Below are positions 56,601 to 64,000 of a stretch of DNA of 64,000 nucleotides, piece after piece (the stretch's first letter is position 1; the number at the start of each line of letters is the position of its first letter). Source of the stretch: Dicaeum eximium (Eukaryota > Chordata > Aves > Passeriformes > Dicaeidae); NCBI GenBank assembly GCA_013396995.1, contig VWZP01009947.1, positions 1,131,437-1,195,436 of the forward strand, read 5' to 3'. Made by a program: the position numbers and the translations under genes. Below the pieces are notes generated by a model. The model saw only the letters and a list, made by a program, of their open reading frames with translations, had not been told where the DNA came from and did no database searches.

Positions 56601-59600
56601 TTGTTGCGACTTTAGGAGAAGGAGCTTTTGGAAAAGTAGTGGAGTGCATAGATCATGATATGTAAGTGTTGGGTTATCTTTATCAGTGGATCTCATGATA
56701 AAAGATACTTAGATCAGAAATTAAGCCCGAGGACATTTTATTTAAGAGAAAGTTGCAGTCCAAATGCCCTTGTTAATGATTGAGAACTCTTTTGTTTCAA
56801 TTTTCCATTTCTATTAAGTACTGCTGCTGTAACTGGAGAATGTGAGAGCAGCTAAAGAGTGCAGAACTAGTTTGGGAGACCTTTAAAGGTGGTGCAATGA
56901 GATACTAGGAAAGTAGTTTTGGTTCTTACTGGAAGCAGTTTCTGGAAAGCAGTTACTTGGAATTGATTGAGCTGTAAATTGCTATCCTCAGTTTTCATTA
57001 TCCAAGTTATCCTTTAAAGTTTTTCTGAATCAGCAGTAGCCTAGTATCCAGTACTTTTGTAATAGAACGATTGCTTCCATGTGGAGGCATGTCTGGTGAA
57101 GGAGAAGGAACTTAACTGTATTTCCATTAGTTCTGTATGTTCTAACAGTTGTTAGAATTCAGACTATTGTAACTGTATGTTTTATATCAGCAGTTCGATG
57201 ACATGCTTTTAGTACCTTTTCCTCTACCTTTGGTTTGTTTGTTTTTTCTCTTCATAAGCTAAGTCTGTTCTGGAGTTTGAGGTTATGTTGTGAGGGCAGA
57301 GAGTGTTCTGAAGTTGTTAGAATTGAAAGAGCTCTGCAGAGACAAAAATTGCCTAAGAGCGAATGGGACAGGAGGAGCTGTGTCTGTGTTCCATTTAAGT
57401 GACAGCCTTACAGTCTGAAAGCATGCAGGCATTCAGTGCAGAGCAGTTTTCACTGGTACAAAATGCTCTTGATCCAAACTTCAGAAATTACTCCATTTCC
57501 CCTGATTCCATAAGAGCGCTGGAAAAGAGCCAGGACAAGTTGTGCGAGTTGCAGGAAAAAAAAACCATCAAAGTTTTGTAATATTTTTGTTCAAATGAGA
57601 ACTTTGTTAATTTTTTAATCATTCTGCTGGCAGACTCCCAATACTTATTCTGCTTCAGATGAGATAATAACACTCAGAAGTCATTAATAAAGCATATACT
57701 ATAAGTATTTGAGAAAAGAAATACCAAGATTACTTTTTTTTAAATAAAAACTGTTCTGGTTGAGTGCAGCATGCTTAAATCAAATTCTCCTAATTCAACT
57801 CATAATTCTCCATGACTTTTAATCTTTCTGTGTTTCTTTTATTAAAATCAAGCTCCTTTGAGGTTGTGGGTATTTAACAATAATTGATCCAGTTTGCTAT
57901 GCTTTACTTTCTTTTCAAGGAGAGGAATGCATGTAGCAGTTAAGATAGTGAAAAATGTTGGTCGATACCGGGAGGCAGCCCGTTCAGAAATACAGGTGTT
58001 GGAACACTTGAACAACATGGATCCAAGCAGCAATTTGTAAGTATGAAATTTGAGTAGTCAGCATTCCAAGGATTTGAGGAAGGTGACTTATTCAATAGAT
58101 TTTCATTTGTTTTCTTTTTTTTTTTTGTTTTCTCTTTTAAGCCGCTGTGTCCAGATGCTGGAGTGGTTTGATCACCATGGCCATGTCTGTATTGTTTTTG
58201 AGCTACTGGGGCTCAGTACTTATGACTTTATAAAGGAAAACAGCTTTCTGCCATTTCATATTAATGACATTAGGAACATGGCCTATCAAATTTGCCAGTC
58301 TATAAACTGTAAGTAAATTTCAATACCCCTTTAAAATATATGGGTGTGTTTTGGTTTCTCCTTTAGGAATTTAATGTGTAAATTATGGAATACTGTTCTC
58401 TTTTTCCTTGTAGTTCTACACCATAATAAACTAACTCACACAGATTTAAAGCCTGAAAATATCTTGTTTGTGGAATCTGATTACATAGTGAAGTACAATG
58501 CTAAAATGGTAAGTTTGTTCTTTGTTTCTCCCAACTTCAATGCACTACTTCTGTCTTTATTGAAACTTCTCTTAAAAAAAAAGACAAGACTGAGATAACA
58601 AGTAACTGAAATTAACTTACGGTTAACAAAAGAGGAAGAGAATTCTTGTTACTGGGAATGGTCTTTGCTCAGCTGTTTTGAGTATTGAGATGAAATCACT
58701 TTGTTACACACTCGTCCTTCTTAGAGCATTGAGCTGCACAGGAATTAAAGTATTTGGAGGAAGTGTTTTGTTACACATTTTATGCTAGCTGGTACTTTGA
58801 AAATAATGTGATAATGCCTTTTGCTGAAGCATGCCTTTAAAAAGTATTAACAGCATTTTGATTTCTTGCAGAAACGAGATGAACGCACTTTAAAAAACAC
58901 AGACATCAAAGTTGTTGATTTTGGAAGTGCAACATTTGATGATGAGCATCATAGCACATTAGTGTCTACAAGACATTATAGAGCTCCTGAGGTTATTTTA
59001 GGTCAGTAAAGATTCTTAAACCTTCTGAAAGTTCATTGCAGTTCATTCAGATGTCTTTACTTCATAAACCATAAAGTTATTCATGGTTCTGATAAAAAGT
59101 CATCTTTCAGGTGGTGGTGGTAAAATTACTGGGAGTAAACAGTGAAAGAAATACTCTAAAACCAGAAACAAACACCAGGGTTTGAGGAGGGCGTGGGGAG
59201 TAATTTGGGCATCAGTAAATGTGTGGAAACTGAGCATGTGCTTTGTGGGTTACAGATTTTAAGAATATACTAAAAAGTAAAACAAACTTTGCCTGTTTTG
59301 CAGCACTGGGATGGTCTCAGCCATGTGATGTGTGGAGTATTGGTTGTATTCTGATTGAGTATTACCTGGGATTTACAGTGTTTCAGGTGTGTACATAAGC
59401 TTAAATGGAATGTGTTTCTTGCAGACGATTGATTTTAATCTTTTAATGACATGCACTTAACTATGTAAAAAGCAGAACCCCATGGGCTTTTAAGGATTAT
59501 ATAGATGAGATTGGAAAACCATCCATACAGGAAAATGTTACATCTTGGATATCTCCATTAGAGTATCTAAGATGATCTTTTCTGGCATTTTGAGTGAAGA

Positions 59601-61118
59601 AGACTGTCACAATACTGCTGGAATTAAGAGTAAAGACAATACTTGTACAGTATTTGGTTTATGAACTGTTGTTCAAGGGTCATCCTAACTGGAAAGTGTT
59701 GTATAATCTACATTGCATAATCTGTTTTTAATAATTGAAAGTGGCAGAGTTTAAAGATACTGTGACAGCGCTCTGGCAAAGACTTGGTTACAGTTTGATT
59801 GTTGTTACCAAGTGGCTCAGAGGAGGAGAATGTGCTAAGTGCTTTCATTGCTTTTTCCACACAGACTCATGATAGTAAAGAACACCTGGCAATGATGGAA
59901 AGAATACTGGGGCCTCTGCCCACTCACATGATAAAGAAATCCAGGTATGTTCATTATAGAAGTGGTAAGTTGACTAGTATTTTCTCTTAGAAGAGAAATT
60001 GCAAAGTTGCCATTGCTTACAATGCTATGAGTTTCTGCAGATCAACAGAGATTCACAGGCTTTTTATTACCTTAAGTAGTTGACAGTAGTTCTCTTCTCT
60101 GATTTTAGTATGAATTGTCAGCCTTTTGAACTGTAACTTGAGTATGAATATTTCTAAGTCTTTAAAGCTAAGTTTGCTATGGTCACCAGAAGAGTATTAG
60201 ACATCAATTTTTCTTTAAACTCTCAGAATGAAGAACATGTCATCACAATAATTGTTGCAAGGAAGAAGAGGGTCCTTGATCTTTCTGTCTTCCTCAGAGA
60301 TTAACTCCGTGCAGCAGGAGTTTCTCACTTCCATGGCAAGGAGAAGCAGTCAGCACAGGGTTCTTCCTTGACCCTTCTATGCCCAAAATTTAGAGGTCCT
60401 GGGATTATGGTCCATTTTCTTTCTTACATAAGCTGTCCTCTTGCCAGCTTGTGTAGATGATTCTGTAACTCGTGTTAGAGTTGAATTCCAATAATTCTGG
60501 GTTGGGAAATGTGTATTGTTTGTTACAGTTGTCCAGTTGATTGTAGTGCATTTTGAAAAACAGGAAAAAGCTTGGAAAGCAGCAATTGCAATAGATTCAA
60601 GTAATACAAAAAAAAAAAGTTACTGTTTTCTAATTGTGGCAGCAGTAATAAAAAAGCAACAGATCTCTGTGAATAAATACTCACTAAAAGAAATGTTAGC
60701 TCTCAAATTCAGAGATATATGCAGGAACACTTAATGGTGGTGTAAAACTTCTTGGAAAAGTGTGCTGTGTGCACTGACACCAGCTTACTGTTATTTCCTT
60801 TGTCCTGCAGAAAACATTATTTTCACCATGACCAGTTGGACTGGGATGAGCACAGCTCTGCAGGCCGCTACGTCAGGAGACGCTGTAAGCCTCTGAAGGT
60901 AGGAGACAACATTTTTATTGCTCTGTTAGACTGCACTTGTAAAAGCTCTCCCTAAAATACCTCCTGCTTTTTTCTTTCAGGAATTCATGCATTGCCAAGA
61001 CACAGATCATCAGAGTCTGTTTGACCTTGTTCGCAGAATGCTGGAATATGACCCAGCCAAAAGAATTACTCTTGATGAAGCCTTGCAGCATCCCTTTTTT
61101 GATCCATTAAATAAATAA
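53524..61118 (+). CDS. CLK4: CLK4, CDC-like (LAMMER) dual-specificity kinase 4 (complete, 12 coding exons)
   Basis: Nuclear kinase that phosphorylates serine/arginine-rich splicing factors and so controls splice-site choice. Coding exons: 53524-53675, 54721-54946, 56116-56206, 56595-56661, 57920-58036, 58142-58308, 58414-58508, 58872-59001, 59304-59386, 59865-59944, 60811-60898, 60981-61118. They join in frame to 477 residues (human about 481). Residues 1-150 form the basic RS-like, His-rich regulatory tail. The kinase domain runs from about 157 to the end, with glycine loop LGEGAFGKV (163-171), ATP lysine K187, alpha-C Glu E202, catalytic HTDLKPEN (Asp284), DFG Asp321, and the family signature EHLAMMER (382-389). 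All catalytic residues are present, so the kinase should be active. CLK1 is the closest paralogue; 4 is preferred from KYNAKMKRDERTLKNTD and the neighbourhood of RASGEF1C. Confidence 0.93.
53676..54720 (+). other. CLK4 intron after coding exon 1
   Basis: A 1.0-kb AT-rich intron with a T-rich tract near 54098-54120. No other feature is seen. Confidence 0.8.
54721..54946 (+). CDS. CLK4: CLK4 coding exon 2
   Basis: Acceptor ATATATTTTCAG, donor GTATGA, which is a weak match to consensus. It completes Ser51 and codes residues 52-126: HYLDDRAINERDHHDRR followed by His-rich and RS-like sequence (YHRDYEKSHHHHYSKSSGRS). It ends in phase 0. Confidence 0.95.
54947..56115 (+). other. CLK4 intron before the regulated exon
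   Basis: A 1.2-kb intron. If it is retained, translation stops at the second codon (GTA TGA), giving a truncated product without kinase domain. Its donor is weak, which fits regulated splicing in this family. No repeat is recognised. Confidence 0.75.
56116..56206 (+). CDS. CLK4: CLK4 coding exon 3, the family's alternatively skipped 91-nt exon
   Basis: Acceptor GCCGTTTCCAG, weak donor GTATAG. It codes KSHRRKRSRSVEDDEE then GHLICESGDVLRAR (127-156) and one base of Tyr157. At 91 nt it is not a multiple of three; skipping joins exon 2 to exon 4 in a frame that stops at 56613-56615 after six codons. CLK1 and CLK4 of mammals are known to skip the equivalent exon to make kinase-dead truncated forms. 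Confidence 0.93.
56207..56594 (+). other. CLK4 intron after the regulated exon (retained-intron candidate)
   Basis: A 388-bp intron. Read through from exon 3 it stays open for 65 codons to a TAA-type end at 56401-56403 and encodes a strongly hydrophobic, Phe-rich stretch. Introns on both sides of this exon are known to be retained in mammalian CLK1. Confidence 0.6.
56595..56661 (+). CDS. CLK4: CLK4 coding exon 4 (glycine-rich loop)
   Basis: Acceptor TTTGTTCTTTTTAG, donor GTAAGT. It codes residues 157-178, YEIVATLGEGAFGKVVECID then HD, the start of the kinase domain and its ATP-binding loop, and ends two bases into Met179. Confidence 0.95.
56662..57919 (+). other. CLK4 intron after coding exon 4
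   Basis: A 1.3-kb intron with nothing recognisable. Confidence 0.8.
57920..58036 (+). CDS. CLK4: CLK4 coding exon 5 (ATP-binding lysine)
   Basis: Acceptor ACTTTCTTTTCAAG, donor GTAAGT. It codes RGMHVAVKIVKNVGRYREA then ARSEIQVLEHL, containing Lys187 of VAVK and the alpha-C Glu202. Confidence 0.95.
58142..58308 (+). CDS. CLK4: CLK4 coding exon 6
   Basis: It follows a very T-rich tract ending TCTTTTAAG; donor GTAAGT. The preceding intron is only 105 nt. It codes RCVQMLEWFDHHGHVCIVFE, LLGLSTYDFIKENSFLPFH and on to QICQSIN: the hinge and N/C-lobe junction. Confidence 0.95.
58414..58508 (+). CDS. CLK4: CLK4 coding exon 7 (catalytic loop)
   Basis: Acceptor TTTTTCCTTGTAG, donor GTAAGT. It codes LHHNKLTHTDLKPENILFVE then SDYIVKYNAKM, with catalytic Asp284 in HTDLKPEN, the form typical of LAMMER kinases. 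Confidence 0.95.
58509..58871 (+). other. CLK4 intron after coding exon 7
   Basis: A 363-bp intron with no feature seen. Confidence 0.8.
58872..59001 (+). CDS. CLK4: CLK4 coding exon 8 (DFG and activation segment)
   Basis: Acceptor TTTCTTGCAG, donor GTCAGT. It codes KRDERTLKNTDIKVVDFGSA then TFDDEHHSTLVSTRHYRAPE and VIL; DFG Asp321 and the APE motif are intact. It ends one base into Ala349. Confidence 0.95.
59002..59303 (+). other. CLK4 intron after coding exon 8
   Basis: A 302-bp intron with no feature seen. Confidence 0.8.
59304..59386 (+). CDS. CLK4: CLK4 coding exon 9
   Basis: Acceptor GCCTGTTTTGCAG, donor GTGTGT. It codes LGWSQPCDVWSIGCILIEYY then LGFTVFQ (350-376), kinase subdomain IX. 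Confidence 0.95.
59387..59864 (+). other. CLK4 intron after coding exon 9
   Basis: A 478-bp intron with no feature seen. Confidence 0.8.
59865..59944 (+). CDS. CLK4: CLK4 coding exon 10 (LAMMER signature)
   Basis: Acceptor CTTTTTCCACACAG, donor GTATGT. It codes THDSKEHLAMMERILGPL then PTHMIKKS; EHLAMMER is the defining motif of the family. It ends two bases into Arg403. Confidence 0.96.
59945..60810 (+). other. CLK4 intron after coding exon 10
   Basis: An 866-bp intron with an A-rich run near 60608-60619. No other feature is seen. Confidence 0.8.
60811..60898 (+). CDS. CLK4: CLK4 coding exon 11
   Basis: Acceptor CCTTTGTCCTGCAG, donor GTAGGA. It codes KHYFHHDQLDWDEHSSAGRY then VRRRCKPLK (404-432), the CLK-specific insert region of the C-lobe. 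Confidence 0.95.
60981..61118 (+). CDS. CLK4: CLK4 coding exon 12 (stop codon exon)
   Basis: Acceptor CTTTTTTCTTTCAG after an 82-nt intron. It codes EFMHCQDTDHQSLFDLVRRM then LEYDPAKRITLDEALQHPFF and DPLNK, with the TAA at 61116-61118. The human protein ends in a longer lysine run; here the end is slightly shorter. Confidence 0.95.
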   Translation, partial: EFMHCQDTDHQSLFDLVRRMLEYDPAKRITLDEALQHPFFDPLNK

Positions 61119-61335
61119 ATTCAAGGATCTTCTATGCTTCTTCAAGGAGATTTCCTAGACTGTGTCAGTCAGTCAGCAGAGGTTGCATGAAACTTTTGTA
61201 AGCTTTAAATTATTTTGTACAGTTAAGTCTGTAAATAATTACGTATGTTTTGTATAACTGTTATGTTTACCTTGTTGAGCAATTGTAGTCTTATGGGTAT
61301 CAAAGTGAAAAATAAAAGTAATTTTCATTTTTGAA
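61119..61335 (+). other. CLK4: CLK4 3' UTR
   Basis: A short AT-rich tail from the stop codon to about 20 bases after the AATAAA hexamer. The right end is estimated. Confidence 0.7.
61311..61316 (+). terminator. CLK4: CLK4 polyadenylation signal (AATAAA)
   Basis: Canonical AATAAA, 193 nt after the stop codon, with a T-rich stretch (TAATTTTCATTTTT) just downstream. It is the first canonical hexamer clear of the stop codon (ATTAAATAAATAA at the stop itself overlaps coding sequence). Confidence 0.8.
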
Positions 61336-64000
61336 AGCCTGCACCACTCTCCTTTTACAGATGATGCTAGTGGACCCTCTGGCTGTAGGTGAGGAGTCTG
61401 GGTTAGCTGAAGGAGTTCTGGAAACATTCCCTAAAACTTCCTTTTATTGGTCATGAAGAAAAGCTTTCCACCTAATTATGCTGTATGTAACAGTTCAATG
61501 GCATTTTGAAACATGGTTGGAAACAGTGTATATCCTAAGTAGGTAACTTTTCTGGGTCACCTTTTTCCCAGATTTTCTGTTACATTCTGTAGTGTGCATT
61601 GCTCCCCAGGCAGCTAATTAGCTTGGAAACTTGTCTGATGTTTTCAGTTTTAAGTATTCATAGCTAATTTTTTTAGTTAAGATCTGAATAGTAACATTTC
61701 TAATTTTCAGTATTGTTTCTAGTCATTAATGATTAACATTTTCGTGATGTTTTTAGAAAGACTGTACTGCAGAGAAATACAGTGTGCCACAGAATTGTGG
61801 CATATTTAAGCTCTTGCAGTAATGAGATAATTCTGAAGCCTCCAGTGTGTATTTCTGTGGAACTTTCTTTGTAGTTACTGGTAAATGAAGTGGCCTTGGG
61901 AACTGAGAAATGTTGGCATTGAGACTGTACAGGATGGAGGTGGCCGAGTTCTCAGTTGTGGCTCCTGAACTCTGGTACTGGGTTGAGAAGAAAATGGTGT
62001 AACTTTCCAAGACCCATTAATGTGCTTTGGTGGTTTTAGGAGTTCCATGTCTATAAATTGATGGTTTTTACTCCAACTCTTAATCCATTTGACACTCTGT
62101 GGGTGGCTTGCTGAGCAGTAAGGAAGGGAGCCTTCCATGGAAAAGTTCATTCTGACTGTAATAAGCAAGTTTTGGCTATTTATTTTAATCTTGACTTTAC
62201 TGCATAGGCCTTTCTTCAAAGGAAGGAAACGAAATTGTTTTGGCTCCACAGGAGCCTGACTTCAGGTTTTGTGCTTGCTGAATTAGCCCTAATACACAGT
62301 AAGATTTTAAACTGATGTCGAGGAGGCTTCATTTGCAAGAGGCTCCAGACGTGCATATCTCTGAGCTGGGGGTAGGATAGAGCTGGACCAGGCTTTGAAA
62401 GCTTATCTTCTGTTACTAGTGCCACCCCCTGGGCTTGATTACAGCTCATCATAGCCACCTCCTTTCCTTGGATGTTGGTGTTGATGACATTGTTTCTGCT
62501 TGGCATGACAGAAAATGTAACAGTCTGGGCCGGGCAGGTCAGCTCGGTAGGGCTGAGCAGGACAAGAGTAAATTCCTTTTTCCCACAGTACTTTCCATCC
62601 CACAGCTTCAGAGGCAAAGCGAGGACTTGGCTGAGTGTATCAGCTAAGCAATGCAAATCAAAGGCAGATGGGGGGAGAAAAGTTTATGTGCTGCTATAAC
62701 AATAAAACTGTAACCATAAAACAGATATATCAAAATTAGGGAAAGATGGTGTGCTCTTGCTTACAGAGTGCTTCTAGCTGTTGAAATTTGTTGTGCTTGG
62801 TAAAGGAGATACGGCATAGCCCTACTATAAAGCCCTCTTTAAATTGACTTTCCTTCTTGCAGTAAATTTAAAAGCACTATCAGGATTAATGGGGCTCCTG
62901 CAGCAAGGTGCCAAGTGCTTTTGCAGGTCTTGCAGCATCTACACCAGTGTTGGTTTGCTGGCACATGAGCCCAAGACCTCTGGGCTCCCCAGGGAAGCTG
63001 TGTGGGGCTCTGAGCAGCACCTGGGGCAGCAGGGTCTGGTGCTGTGGGGCTGCCCTCGTGCTTCTGTCTTTAGTAGGGGATGGATTTTGATGTGCACACA
63101 CCACCTACTCCCATTGTCATCTTCTTACTTGAAGTTTGTAATCTGCATGTTTGGATCAAGCTGTAGCTATTAAATAATTAGAAGAGCATTCCCATCTATT
63201 CCTGCACTTCAGATTTCCAGCTATTTTATCTTCAAAATATGGTCTGTGACTGGGTCAGCCAGGCAGACCAGACTAAGTGTGCATTTCCATAATGCACTGG
63301 TCCCACTTTCTATTAAACATAAAGGAAAAAACAGAATTAAGCTGTCTTTTAAGTGAACAGCCCAGGCTTCATCACTGAAGTGCAAAGAGTAGAACCCTTC
63401 TAGGGCTCCAGAAGCTGATGGAGGAGTTGAGCTCGAGGCTAAACTGCATGGGACAGCAGTTTGGATTTCTGGGGCAGGAACTCAGCTGCTGCAGGAGTGA
63501 TCAGTCCTGCCCATTCCTTCAGTGTCTGGATATCAGGGCTGCCTCGAGGGCTCAGGTCACACAGGACGAGATGCTTTGCACCCAAGCATCTCCCCCAAAA
63601 TCATGGCACTATGTGTGTTCTACTGCTCTCAGGGAGCTTGTAAGGAAAGTCTTGACACGCTCATACAAAGGACAGGGGGGAAAGGAGGTAAGAAGGAGGG
63701 TCTCACAGAACCTTGGAGTTTTTATCTTCAGGATACGTAAGAGAGCAGAAGCTGGTTGTGAGCAAATGCTATGGATTCACCTGGTTTAACTGCTTTGGAC
63801 ATAGCTACAAGAAGCCTGTGTCTATCCCTGTGTGTGTTTTATTAACAAGCTTAATTAGAAGCTGACATTGGTAATGTTACTGACATTGTAGCATTTCCTG
63901 ACTCTGTCCTAGGCTTCAATAATCTATTCTAGAAGTAAGAATTACTCCTCGCAGGGCAAGTGTCTGTGTCGGGAGGGCAAAGGGTACACTGGAGTTTTCA
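61336..64000. other. Downstream flank of CLK4, no gene seen
   Basis: No recognisable exon. In human the neighbour here is the collagen gene COL23A1 on the opposite strand, but no Gly-X-Y repeat is seen on the minus strand. Open frames such as 62216-62656 (minus) and 63418-63789 (plus) match nothing I know and lack convincing splice or codon support. Confidence 0.6.

Noticed and set aside
61336..64000. Possible COL23A1 3' exons on the minus strand
   Set aside because: No Gly-X-Y repeat or collagen-like C-terminus was seen in minus-strand frames.
1..64000. CRISPR arrays, bacterial operons, or tRNA and rRNA genes
   Set aside because: No regularly spaced repeats, no prokaryotic gene layout, and no tRNA- or rRNA-like sequence was recognised by eye; a covariance-model scan was not possible.

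Overview
The window looks like nuclear DNA from a bird. Three pieces of CR1 LINE retrotransposon are recognisable, all on the minus strand, and the two protein genes are split into GT-AG exons spread over compact introns. The encoded proteins match vertebrate RASGEF1C and CLK4, both on human 5q35.3. The species cannot be named from the sequence alone.

Layout, all genes on the plus strand. Bases 1-14227 contain no coding exon that I can support and are probably the upstream region or 5' UTR intron of RASGEF1C. Bases 14228-38329 hold 13 coding exons of RASGEF1C. They join in frame to a complete 472-residue RasGEF N-domain plus CDC25-domain protein. Bases 38330 to about 50400 are AT-rich and hold the unresolved RASGEF1C 3' UTR, a CR1 fragment and intergenic DNA. 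A CpG island with a non-coding first exon lies at about 50930-51440. Bases 53518-61118 hold 12 coding exons of CLK4, which join in frame to a complete 477-residue LAMMER kinase; its polyadenylation signal is at 61311. The rest, to 64000, shows no gene.

The two genes are not an operon and have no obvious shared function. RASGEF1C is a predicted Ras/Rap-family guanine nucleotide exchange factor. CLK4 is a nuclear dual-specificity kinase that phosphorylates SR splicing factors. CLK4 keeps the exon arrangement behind the family's self-regulating splicing: coding exon 3 is 91 nt, and skipping it runs into a stop after six codons.

The most notable non-genic structures are a perfect 23-bp hairpin with a 6-nt loop (10921-10972), an exact 87-bp tandem duplication (18696-18869), and a GGAT microsatellite (26190-26291). 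I found no clear sign of a novel multi-gene system. This is an ordinary vertebrate two-gene locus with several local oddities.
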